Made by a program: the position numbers and the translations under genes
The notes under the pieces: generated by a model
The model's database searches: none
Seen by the model: the letters and a program-made list of their open reading frames with translations, nothing else
What the model was told of the DNA's origin: nothing
NCBI GenBank assembly: GCA_032871835.1
Contig: CM065297.1
Location: 37,821,098-37,885,097 of the forward strand
Source: Dipteronia dyeriana
Lineage: Eukaryota > Streptophyta > Magnoliopsida > Sapindales > Sapindaceae
DNA length: 64,000 bases
Reading direction: 5' to 3'
Shown: positions 33,495 through 43,499 of the stretch, piece after piece
Position numbering within the stretch: the stretch's first letter is position 1
How the letters are laid out: every line of letters begins with the position of its first letter

Positions 33495-34261
33495 AAAATA
33501 ACCACCTAAGGAAAGGATTTTTTTCCACTAAGTAAATCCTTATTATGAGAAGATTAGGTCTCCTAAACTAAAAAAAAAAAAGGAATTCGGCTAACCCTAA
33601 AAAAGTTAGGGCAAGGAATTCGACCACTACATATATGGGACGTAGAATTGGGCCAAGCCTAAGTTTTTAGTTATAAAAGAAAAATTCTGCAAAGGCAATT
33701 TTTCTAAGGAGAAAATTCTCCCAAGAGAGAATTTTGAGTGTAGAGAATTCGGTTACTGTTCTAGATAAATTCGTCAAACTCTAAAGATTGTTTTTCTAAG
33801 GAGAAAATTCTCCCAAGAGGAAAAGGAAAAATGAATGTTTTTTATTCGATAGTGCACTAGTAGCCTTTTCATTAAAAGGATTTGTTTACAACATCAAATC
33901 TAGGTTCACGCGAGTTTAAATTAAATTGATTGACAATTCACAAGTGACCTAACGTTCTTTGTTTTTCTTCTTGAAGGAATATTGTGACCAACAAATGAAA
34001 GAGATTTTGTTTGTTTCCATATACAATTTAAAGAAAAGTAGCCCACACACCTACGTGATTCACATTCGTGATTGGATTGGAAGATCTTATCCATTCAATT
34101 TGACGCTAGTTCAATCGTCACGAGAAAAAGGTACAATACTTTTAATTATATGTAAATTAATCTAAGGGTTAAGGTTCTTTCTTTTAAAAGGAATTTGTTT
34201 TTCAAAATATACCAAACCCTAATTTTACGCTTCTGCCATGTTGAATCAATTTTTCCTTACA
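33495..34261 (+). repeat. Y LTR fragment (3' third) between two Z LTRs
   Basis: It begins at the ACCACCTAAGGAAAGGATT block and runs to the LTR terminus TTTTTCCTTACA at 34261, keeping an AAACCCTAA box at 34213. The 5' two thirds are missing. It is followed immediately by LTR Z2, so its 3' end is a true insertion edge. Confidence 0.8.
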
Positions 34262-35166
34262 CACAAAGAGACCTATAATAGCATCAAGTTGATACTACAG
34301 TATTGCTCTGTTTTTCCAATGGAAGGATCAGATCTATCTAAGCTGGTAGGAGGAAGCTCGCAAAAGCCATATTATCACTAAAGACCGCCAATGTGGTCAT
34401 TTCAAGCTCCAAAACGGACCTGAAAAGGTTAGATCAAGCTCCTAGTACCAAGACTGGAACATCGATGTACCTCACCAATCAAGTTAACAAACTCCATATT
34501 TGGTGACCTCCATGATGCATCCCACCAGGGCAGTACATAGGATCGCCTTCGCTCTCTAACTCGCATTGAAACACTATGCACGTGCAAGGCAAATGATCGA
34601 GTCCAAAGAGGAAACAAACTTATCTCCATCAATGATATTCTTGAATCCGTTATTAAACCAAAGTTAATGAAATTTAAACAGGAGATCCCGCCCAAAAAGG
34701 AGGGATTCAATTCAGAAATTAATGGAGGGAGAATCACGAGTATAACCTAGTTGGATTGTGTATAAATACGCAAAAAGCATGCTAAAGTAAGAGGGTTCGA
34801 AAGAGATAGAAAAAGACACATATCGAAAAGAGTTTTACCTCAGCCTAAATTTTATTGATAGAACACGACCACCAATGTTATCTATTTCTCGACAGGCACA
34901 AAATCGCCACACCCATTATACCCAAGAGTGACTAAGAGTATTCGAGGGATTTTTGTACACGAGTTGTGATTTTTTTAATAAAAGTAAAGCAATACCATTT
35001 TCCTTTACGTATATATAATACATCGTGTTATTGTTCACCTTCATATCCACTATCTTGTATGCATAAACAAGGTACTGATGGTACCGACTCCAACCGTGAC
35101 CTCTGAGGTAGTGGTCTCGAGGGTGCTAGCTAAAGTTCCTCACCCCGAGTGAATTTTTGGCTAACA
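34262..35166 (+). repeat. LTR Z2 (gypsy, 5' end missing)
   Basis: It aligns with Z1 up to ~34960, then continues alone to the end TTTTGGCTAACA at 35166, four bases before a primer site. The first ~190 bp equivalent to 32583-32770 are absent. A TATA box lies at 34761-34768. Confidence 0.75.
34761..34768 (+). promoter_or_regulatory. TATA box in LTR Z2
   Basis: TATAAATA in the context GTGTATAAATACGC. In Z1 the same place reads GCATATATACG, a decayed version. Confidence 0.6.
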
Positions 35167-35170
35167 CTTT

Positions 35171-35188
35171 TTAGCGCCGTCAGTAGGG
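35171..35188 (+). promoter_or_regulatory. Primer-binding site of G2
   Basis: TTAGCGCCGTCAGTAGGG resembles the GGCGCCGTC-GTGGG primer site typical of plant Tat gypsy elements, with one G-to-A change in the first part. Confidence 0.65.
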
Positions 35189-35199
35189 AAAACCCACAC

Positions 35200-36560
35200 C
35201 CAATTTACATAAAGTTTACGTGTTTTATGAGGCTTCGCTCTTCTCAAGGACAACCCGAGGTTTCGGGAAAACCAACTATATTTTAACACGAAAGGCCCAA
35301 ATAAGGGTAGAAAATCCAGGCACCATCACCAGGCCCCGGTCCAGCCAACAGCTGCACGAGCTTCTAGCCCCTCTACAATAAGTCAGGTTGTGCACGACCA
35401 ACAAGCAGCAGCCTTCATGGAGAATGTTCTCCTACACCTGCTCGTGGAGAGCATCACAACCCAACCAGTGAATCCCAACACCCAAGAAGAAATGAGTAGA
35501 CCCGGAGTCAGGCTGCCCATCTATGATCGACTAGGGCCTCTTCCTCTAGAGTCAGCCAACAATGGGGCATGGCCCCAACCCTCGATCTGAGATAGGCTAG
35601 GGCCCATCCCGTTGCCCCATGCAAGCCATCGCATTACCAACCCAGGCAGGTTAAAGGAATGCCCCATTTACAAGAAGGATCCGATAAGCTGAGCTCCTAT
35701 CGAAATTCAAAATGCCGGGGGACAAGTTCTCCAAAATGGAGCATCCTCTTAGCCTCCTCAAAAGCTTCACCCAGTAAATGGAAGTCCAGAATACCACTAA
35801 GGCTGGCATGTGCAGGATGTTCCCTACCACCCTGATTGATATGTAAATACTTAGTTCAGGAAGTTGTCCACTGGTAGAGTGGATTCATTCACAAAGCAAT
35901 CAACCGACTTTTGCTCGCAGTTCCATGGGGTCAAACTGCTCCCAATGGACCCCATACACCTTCAATATGTGGTCCAGGAGCGATGTGAAACTCTTCGATC
36001 TATGTGGAGCATTTTCACAAGGAAGTCATCTAGATTGGGGTCTTTACCGAGAATAAGAGCCTCGCCAACTTCCGACGTAACCTGTGGGCAGGAAAGCTTT
36101 TTTAATCTTTCTCCAAATGACCTCCAGAGACCTACCAAGAGGCCTATGACCGGGCTTTCGAGCAGGTTGAGATTGGCGAATAGCTCAAGGTTAAAATAGA
36201 GCATGAAGATATGGGAACGGTGAAGCTCCAGAAGAAAGAGGCATCTAGACCTGCGCCAGCTCAGAAAAATCAGAATAAACCCTCTAACAGGTCAACTTAA
36301 CATTTTCTCAATTCCCAACCTTGGCAAAAGCAGTACCCAATAAGGTGAACCCTTCCATGGGCTTCACCTCCTCCAAGGACTGTAGCCTGTAACGTGAGAT
36401 GAAAGAGGGTACAATCACTATACCCTCTTAAAAGCATCCCATCAATCAATCTACCTCGCCATTCTGGACAAGGTGCTACTATAGAAGCCTGAACCCATCA
36501 AAGCTCCAGTATACAAGAGGAACCAGTAAAAGCATTGTAACTTCCTTGAAGACATAGGCC
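35200..36560 (+). pseudogene. G2 gag
   Basis: The 35390-35590 frame encodes the polar N-terminal region (QQAAAFMENVLLHLLVE). The gag core spans 35800-36200: MCRMFPTTLI, STGRVDSFTK, PMDPIHLQYVVQERCETLRS and then an ASPTSDVTCGQESFF region, matching the RMFPTTL...GSI-SF...HLQ-V-Q--GETLR pattern of Tat gag in mixed frames. A Pro/Gln/Asn-rich tail follows to ~36300. Stops are frequent (for example TAA at 35845 within the first core block). Gag would form the particle; this copy cannot. Confidence 0.7.
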
Positions 36561-36850
36561 ACAACACTTCAGAGTGTTATAACCTACTTAACCATATTGA
36601 AAAGCAGGTGAGGAGTGGATGTTTGGTAAAATTCTTGCAGCAAGTCAAAGACAACATCCAAACTGAAAAAAGATGTACAAACAGAGATTCGTGATCATGT
36701 TGATAAGAGAAAAAGGGAACAAAAGGATTTAATATAACAAATCCAGGTTATACATACCATCAGTGGAGGACCCAGGCTGGCACCTCTAACAATTCCAGAA
36801 AAAACCATGCATGGAAGATTCCCCTCGTTGATGAAGCCCATATTATTTTC
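36561..36850. other. G2 gag-protease spacer
   Basis: Degraded sequence between gag tail and protease. No domain seen. Confidence 0.4.
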
Positions 36851-37410
36851 ATTAAGGCATACGTCTATAATACTATGAAGCCTTAAAACGATCCCATAGT
36901 TATCACGGTGCATATTGCCAACTGTACGATCCATCGTGTGCTCGTCGACACCTACAGCAATGTAGACATTCTCTTTAAATACACCTTGGAGAAACTCAAC
37001 TTGAAGCATTAATGCTATAATAGCTGCACAACCCCTTTGTATTGCCTCACTGGAGATTCCATCATACCAGTGGGGTCAAAGATCCTAATAGTTATGGTTG
37101 GAACTACACCTCTCCAACAAAATTTCATGACAGACTTCGTTGTGGGGGATACCCCGTTGGCCTACAACGCAATACTACGAAGACCATTTTTATCATCTTT
37201 GAAGGGGGTATTTTCCATCTTCCAAAATGTTTTAAAGTTTTCGGTAAGGAACAAAGTAGAAGAGGTACACAGGGACCAGCAAGCGGCCAGAAAATTCTAT
37301 GCACTATCTACCAATCCGACAGCTTTATCCCAACATTTCACGCAAGTCACAAATGATTCAGGATATGGAAGCACCTGGGATGATCCTGGAGGATGCAGAG
37401 CTTACTAATC
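36851..37410 (+). pseudogene. G2 aspartic protease
   Basis: Encodes VHIANCTIHRVLVDTYSNVD with the catalytic Asp at 36948-36950; the usual glycine after D-T is replaced by tyrosine (DTYS instead of DTGS), so the active site is damaged. Downstream, 37037-37408 encodes LTGDSIIPVGSKILIVMVGT, FMTDFVVGDTPLAYNAILRR (the typical Y-N-A-I-x-R-P block) and VRNKVEEVHRDQQAARK. It lies between gag and RT, as in all gypsy elements. One stop (37019) separates the two parts. Confidence 0.75.
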
Positions 37411-38480
37411 ACCTAGAAAATGACCCCCCTAGTACTGGATAAGGAAGAAAAAAACAGAGAATGGGCTAGCCGGCACATTGTAGACAATCTAGAAGAGATA
37501 CCTATCAGAAGTAACGACCTATCAATGGTCATCAAGGTCGGAGCTACCCTTAAGCTAAGAGTGAAGGAAGGTTTGATCGGGATCCTTCGAGAGTTCAGCA
37601 ACATCTTCGCTTAAAGCCATAACGAGATGCTCGGGATACCGATTAGTAGTTCATCGATTAGCAGTGGATCAAACGTTCATGCCTATCAAGCAGAGGAGGT
37701 GTCACTTCAACGCTGAAAGGAACACTACGGTTTAAGATCAAGTGGAGAAATTGATCAAAGCATGCTTCATCGGAGAAGCACACTACCCCAAATTGATTGC
37801 CAACGTGGTCTTGATAATAATGGCAAATAGAAAGTAGCGTTTGTGTGTCGATTACACTGACCTTAACAGGACGTGCCCAAAAGATAGTTTTCCTCTCCTA
37901 AAAATTGACCAGCTGGTGGATTCCACAACCGGAAACAAGTACATAAGCTTCATGGAAACGTTCTCAGAGTACAACCAGATTATGATGCAACCCACTTGTC
38001 AAGACAAGACTAGCTTCATCATGGGGCAATGTCTGTACTGCTACAAGGTGATATCTTTCGGCCTAAATAATACGGGTGCTACCTATTAGAAATCTTTCAA
38101 CCGACTATTCAAGCGGAAGATAGGGAAAACAATTGAGGTGTATATAGATGATATGCTCACCAAATCCTGAGAAGCAGAGGAACATCCAGACCATCTTTGT
38201 AGGACTTTTAAGATAATAAGGGAGAACCAAATACGACTGAATCCCGCCAAATGTTCCTTTAACGAGACAATGGGTAAGATCTTGGATTCATAGGGAACGA
38301 TAGAGGAATCAATGTAAACCCGAAAAAGATCCAAGCTATCCTGAACCTAGATTCTTCAACCACTCTCAAACAAGTCCAAGTGTTGACAGGGCGTATAGCA
38401 GCACTTAACAGGTTCATCTCGCACTCCACGGGTAAGTGTCCTTCTTTCTTCAAAGCCATCAAGCAGGGAAAGAACATGAA
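37411..38480 (+). pseudogene. G2 reverse transcriptase
   Basis: The linker 37420-37614 (RSNDLSMVIKVGATLKLRVK) leads to RT. 37841-38089 encodes CVDYTDLNRTCPKDSFPLLK, DKTSFIMGQCLYCYKVISFG and LNNTGATY. The catalytic block YIDDML is at 38142-38159 (YVDD type, Ile variant), followed by LNPAKCSF. Stops at 37836, 38088 and 38169 and a frame change near 38270 break it. RT precedes integrase, which defines Ty3/gypsy. Confidence 0.82.
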
Positions 38481-38965
38481 TTGGGGCTAAGACAGTGAGA
38501 GAGCTTTTCAAAACTTAAAGGAGTACCTCATCAGCCCACCACTGCTAGTAAAACCCATGCCCGGAGAGGAGTTACAGATCTACTTGGCCGTGTTAGAAAC
38601 AGCAGTAAGTAGAGCCTTGGTGAAGGAGTGCGGGGATGGGATTCAACGACCTATTTACTACATTAGTCACGCACTAACCAAGTCTGAGAAGAACTACCTC
38701 CTTCTTGAGAAGCTCGCCCTTGCCCTAGTTACCTCGACCAGGAAGCTTCGTCCCTATTTTCAAGCCCATACAGTGTCGGTGGTGATTGATCAACCCCTCT
38801 GCTAATTCTTATAGAGGTTGGACGTATTAGAAAGGCCAGTCTTGTGGGCTTTGGAGCTCACCCTGTTTGACCTGAAGTGTAAATATCGAACAACAATCAA
38901 AGCGAAGGCCCTGGCAGACTTCATAGCCGAATTCTCAGCCTTCTTAGGTATAACACTGAGTTCGG
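38481..38965 (+). pseudogene. G2 RNase H
   Basis: 38500-38930 encodes LAVLETAVSRALVKE (catalytic Asp of the usual LAVSE/D start not conserved), RPIYYISHALTKSEKNYLLL, EKLALALVTSTRKLRPYFQ and, after a stop at 38802, a RPVLWALELTLFDLKCKY segment ending in KALADFIAEF. Two stops and few shifts; the frame is fairly well kept. Confidence 0.78.
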
Positions 38966-39300
38966 CTCATGGGAAGCTCCCGATCGACAGTAATTGGCCA
39001 AAAGGCTATAAAGCCTGGATTCTTTAGTGATGAAACGTCTGGACATGCAGGGGGAGGACCCGGTATAGTCCTAATTGACCCTAAAAAGATGGAATGTTGC
39101 CATTGTTTTAGGTTCGAATTCAAAGAAACCAATAATGAAGCAGAGTATAAAGTTCGGGACTGATTATTTATACGTCAAGAGTGGCTCATTGTATATCGCC
39201 AACCAGGTTACAAGGCTTTGCCAAGCCAAAGGTGACAACATGGATGCCTACCTGAAGCTAGTCCAGCACTTAAGGAAAATTTCGAGGGTTCTGGATTGAG
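38966..39300 (+). pseudogene. G2 second RNase H (archaeal-type)
   Basis: Blocks HAGGGPGIVLIDPKKMECCH and FRFEFKETNNEAEYK show the G-A-G-I...E-A-E-Y pattern of the extra RNase H in Tat elements; VKSGSLYIANQVTRL follows with the SD pair changed to SG. A frameshift at ~39000 removes the first catalytic Asp region, and the C-terminal ADALS block is missing. Confidence 0.65.
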
Positions 39301-40000
39301 CAGATTCCTCAGCAGCATAACCATGGGCAGCTATTCTAGACAAAGTGGTCGTGAGTGGGAGTCAAGTTCTACCTAGGGGAATGCAACTCCAGGTGTTCTC
39401 CCAGTAGAGCATAACAGCAGGCAGGGAAATTTGCCCCGTTGATCAGATACTTTGTTGGATGGACTCAATAGCAGTCTATCTCCAGAAAAGAAAGCTTTCT
39501 GAAGATCCTAACCAAGCCTGAAAAATCAAGAGATTGTCCGTCCAGTAATGCCTTATAAACGGATACCTCTATATAAGGGGCATATCCTTTCCCTTACTTC
39601 GATGTCTGCATCGGATAATGCCAGTTGGGCATTAAAAGATGTCCACTCTGGAGACTGTAGAAATCACATTGGCGGGGATGCTTTAGCATATCAAGTATTT
39701 CGCATGGGGTATTGTTAGCCAACTATTCACCTAGATGCGAAGATGTTTATGCAATCCTTTGAACTGTGCCAGAGGACCTCGAACTTGAGTCATCTACCAC
39801 CAAAGTGATTGTCCTCAATCAGTTTACCCTACCCGTTTGCCATGTGGAGGGTTGACATGATCGGTCCGCTTCCTACCGCACCTGGATAGGCTAAGTATGC
39901 AATCGTTGTAATTGATTATTTCAAAAGGTAGGTTGAAGCAGGACCTCTCTCCTATATTTTAGAGGAGAACACAACCAAGTTCATCAAAATCAATGTAAAG
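39301..40000 (+). pseudogene. G2 integrase, truncated in the core
   Basis: The zinc-finger part spans 39610-39790 (DVHSGDCRNHIGGDALAYQV, then FELCQRTSNL; the first Cys of the CxxC pair is replaced by Phe-Glu context). The core starts with VDMIGPLP near 39853 (first Asp) and reaches LEENTTKFIK near 39985, then ends where G3 begins. The second Asp and the Glu are absent. Several stops and shifts occur, for example TAG after MGYC at 39717. Confidence 0.7.
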
Positions 40001-40433
40001 ACTCGAATGGAACGTAGAATGCGAGCAGGCATTCTTAAAAATCAAATAGTACCTAGGGAAAGCTCCCATCCTTTCGAAACCAAAAATGGGAGAGATACTC
40101 CACTTATACTTATCAATTACAGAATTAGCAGCAAGCTCAGTTTTAGTCAGAACATAAGATGGAGTACAGAGGCCAGTGTACTATGCTAGCAAGGCACTTC
40201 TACCAACTGAAACCAAGTACTCGAAGGCAGAAAAGATGGCCCTAGCATTGGTTTTTGCAGCAAGAAAGCTAAGGCCATACTTTCAGGCTCATACAATTCA
40301 GTTCCTTACCGACTGCCCGCTTAAGCAAATTCTACAAAAGCTAGAAATTTCAAGAAGACTAACCAAATGGGCAATTGAGCTAAGTGAATTCGATATCCAG
40401 TAGGTCCCTAGGACATCTCTCAAAGGCCAAGCA
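40001..40433 (+). pseudogene. G3 RNase H
   Basis: After a short frameshifted start (~40080-40170), the frame encodes RPVYYASKALLPTETKYSKA, EKMALALVFAARKLRPYF, QFLTDCPLKQILQKLE and LTKWAIELSEFDIQ, the full C-terminal half of a gypsy RNase H. One stop at 40401 follows it. The N-terminal catalytic Asp region is in the damaged start. Confidence 0.8.
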
Positions 40434-40985
40434 ATGACAGGTTTTATACCAGAGTTCACAGAACCAAACCTGGAAGCAAAAAAGATGTTTGGCAAAAATT
40501 TCCCATGGAAATTATATGTCGATGGCTCTTCAAACACTCATGACAGCGGGGCAGGGATTGTAGTATGCACCTTGAAAGGAGATGATGTCGAGTGTGCAAT
40601 AAGGTTTGACTTCAAAGCAACAAATAGTCAAGCCGAGTATGAGGCGTTACCAGCCGGACTCAGATTTTTCATAGCCCTCGGAATAGATGAGGCTGAGATA
40701 TTTAGCGACTCACAAGGAGTCCTCAACCAAGTCCTGGATGAATACTAAGCCAAATATAAAGGCATGATAGCTTATCGTTACATAGCAAACCAGCTCCTTC
40801 AGAAATTGAAAGAATATAAGATTGCACAGATCCACAGGGAGGAGAATGAAAAGGCAGATGCTTTATCCAAACTAGCATCAGCAACAATCACAATCAGGCC
40901 AAAAAAAATTCCGGACTCATATCTTTTCAAATCGAGTACAGTTGAGCCCAAACCTTTGAAATTTCAAAATCCGATCACCGCCTGA
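40434..40985 (+). pseudogene. G3 second RNase H with all catalytic acids
   Basis: The frame encodes WKLYVDGSSNTHDSGAGIVV (Asp), ATNSQAEYEALPAGLRF (Glu), AEIFSDSQGVLNQV (Asp), a single stop at 40746-40748 (TAA after DEY), and then QIHREENEKADALSKLASAT (Asp). All four expected acidic positions of an RNase H fold are present. It is the archaeal-type second RNase H known from the Tat group, where it is thought to work beside the original RNase H. The one stop and the loss of the upstream part make it inactive. Confidence 0.8.
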
Positions 40986-42228
40986 AGGTTGGATGACTCA
41001 GCTAAAAAGGTTCCTAGAAGATGGCGTGCACCCAGAAGATCCCCTACAAGCCAAACGTATCAGGTTTCGGTCAGCAAGATACACATTGATCGGAGGAGAA
41101 CTATACAGAAGGGTGTTTTCCCGAACACTCCAAAGATGTGTATCAGAGGAAGATGCATGCCGGATATTACAGGAAATCCACTGAGGAGTTTGTGGAATCC
41201 ACACTGGGGGTAAAAGTTTAGCACACAAGGTACTCTGACAAGGTTATTATTGGCCCACTTTATTTTCATATGCACAACGATGTTCGGAGAGCTGCAATAC
41301 TTGCCAAAGGATTGCTAATGATATCCGACAACCCTCTGAACAACTTAGAAACCTCACATCTCAGTGGCCATTTGCCATGTGAGGCTTGGACTTAATCGGC
41401 ACAATGCCACTAGGGACAAGGGGTGGAGCAAAGCATGATATAGTAGCCGTTGACTATTTCACGAAGTGGGCAGAAGTTGAAGCATTAGTGCATATCACAG
41501 AAGAAAATACCACAAACATCGTGAAGAAAAATATACTCTATAGGATTGGAGTCCCAAACACTATCATCATTGACAACGGCACCCAGTTCGATAACCTGAA
41601 ATTCAAACAGTTGTGCAAAGAGTACCAAATTGCCAATTACTACGCCATACCTGCCCACCCTCAAACAAACGGGCAGGCTGAAGCAGTAAACAAAATCATC
41701 AAGCATACACTCAAAGTAAAGCTAGATGCCAAGAAAGGAAGTTGGGTTGAAACACTTCCCGAAGTATTATGGGCATATCGGACGACAACAAAAACTTCGA
41801 CAGGAGAGACTCCGTTCACTTTAGTGTTTGGAACATAAGCTGTTATCCCCATAGAAACATCATATACATCAACCAGGGTCAGCCTATATAATGAAGATTA
41901 GAATTTTGATATGCTGTTACAAAGTCTAGATGATATAGAGGAAAAAAGGGAGAAGTCTTGAATACGAAATATGGCATATCAATATAGAGTAGCTCGCCAC
42001 TACAACTCTCATATTCGAGTCAGGAAATTCCAACTAGGAGATCTAGTACTCAAAAAAGTGTCGCTGAATACAAAAAACAAAGTTACAGGTTCCTTGGCTG
42101 ACAAGTTGGAAGGCCCATACAAAATTGAAGGAGTAGCTGGCCGTGGAGCATATTGGATTGTACGACTAGATGGAGGGGTCTTACCACGACCATTCAACTC
42201 CCAATACTTGAAGATTTTCTATTCTTAA
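40986..42228 (+). pseudogene. G3 integrase, nearly intact frame
   Basis: N-terminal part from 40993 (MTQLKRFLEDGVHPEDPLQA), zinc finger with SCNTCQRIAND near 41300, core with Asp in LDLIGTMP (41389-41391), Asp in IIDNGTQF (41572-41574) and Glu in GQAEAVNK (41680-41682); the last two are 36 codons apart (DD35E). The core is open from 41383 to 41836. The stop at 41380 is TGA where a Trp codon is expected. The C-terminal domain (RKFQLGDLVLKKVSLNTKNK ... YLKIFYS) ends at 42228. The few stops suggest this is the youngest gypsy copy here. Confidence 0.85.
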
Positions 42229-42690
42229 AATTTTATTTCCCTTTTTAGTTAGGACAATTTTAGTCAGATCAATTATTATCTTTGGAATTTAAATTATTGA
42301 TGGTTTTGCAGTTATAAATAAAAATCAAACTCGGGATTTCTGAAAAATATATCATATGATAATAACATATGAAAGACGAGCATGATAATAACAAAATGTA
42401 AATAGAATACTCGGGACCATTGATTCCCGAAAGGGCGGAGAAGCTCGAAGGAGCATGCCAGCCGAGCAAGGTCAGTCGACTTTAGCAAAAAGGCAAACCT
42501 GATGCACTAGATTCTGGAGAACAACTCGAGGCATTGTCTTGAAAAATTTCGGTGAAATATGCAGCTATGTTAAGCGGTTCGAAAAAGCTTAACGATTCGA
42601 CAAACCCTTGTAAAGAAAACTGAGGAGACGTCCTCGGTAATGTGTGAGGACTCGAACATATGATCATGGTGAACCTTGATGTAATGTTTG
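42229..42690. other. G3 spacer after pol
   Basis: Non-coding sequence between the pol stop and the tandem repeats. No feature seen. Confidence 0.5.
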
Positions 42691-42754
42691 GGTAATAACC
42701 TGAGTATAAAATATGAGTAAATCTACTCGTTTGTTTCAAGATGGCTCGGTTAAC

Positions 42755-43250
42755 ATAAGCCAGTTTAATAAGATACTTGGCATAGAATGTAACTCTGGGT
42801 AACGAAGCCAAGTTTAATAAGATACTCGGTGAAGTTATTCGGATAAATATAAGCCAGTTTAATAAGATACTTGGCGTTGAAAGACTCTGGATAACAAAAC
42901 CAAGTTTAATTACATACTCGGTGAAGTTATTCGGACAAATAAGCAAGTTTAATTAGATACTTGGTGTTGAAAAACTCTAGATAACGAAACCAAGTTCAAT
43001 AAGATACTCGGTGAAGTTACTCGGACAAATAAGCTAGTTTAATAAGATACTTGGCACAAAGAATTGCATTAGTCAGTTTAATAAGATACTTGGCATAAAG
43101 TTCACATTAGCCAGTTTAATAAGATACTTGACATATATTGCAGTAGGCCAGTTTAAGATTTGGCAGTGATTGCGTTAGCCAGTTCAGTAAGATACTCGGC
43201 ATTAGAAGTAATAATAAAACGAAGTTAGATAAGATACGCGGTGAAATTTC
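42755..43250. repeat. G3 tandem repeat (CCAGTTTAATAAGATACTTGG unit family)
   Basis: About eleven copies of a ~20 bp core (CAGTTTAATAAGATACTTGG and an AAGTTTAATAAGATACTCGG variant) recur every 30-50 bp. The two variants alternate, giving a ~90 bp higher-order unit (42761, 42855, ~42943, ~43032). It sits in the same place as the unrelated G1 repeat, between integrase and the antisense ORF. Confidence 0.88.
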
Positions 43251-43499
43251 TTGAGCAATGATTTGGACTAAACCATTCAGTTTTCTGAAATTGCAGTTCA
43301 CAAAATTTCATCGATAAAAATCTTTACAAGTGAATTTTTACAAAAATAAAGCAAGGTTACAAGGAGGATTTAGAACTCTTACCGATGCTCGGGTCGGGCA
43401 CCATTTCATACTCACGGAGGAGACTTTCTCCAGGGATCGGGCCGACATCAGGCACCAAACCTTCCACGCCGGACTCATGACAGGCATAAAAGGTCAAGA

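Larger units (their letters stand above)
34262..40000 (+). mobile_element. G2: 5' part of a Tat-type gypsy retrotransposon
   Basis: Order: LTR Z2, primer site, gag, protease, RT, RNase H, second RNase H, integrase zinc finger and the start of the integrase core. It breaks off near 40000, where G3 begins in its own RNase H. It resembles G1 where they overlap (RNase H to integrase), so G1 and G2 may be remnants of a tandem or adjacent pair of the same family. Confidence 0.75.

Noticed and set aside
41485..41852. Minus-strand ORFs opposite G3 integrase
   Set aside because: They are shadows of the integrase core, which has clear DD35E motifs on the plus strand.
42755..43250. CRISPR-like array (20 bp core, 30-50 bp spacing)
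   Set aside because: Spacers are themselves repeated and the array lies inside a gypsy 3' region; this is a higher-order tandem repeat.
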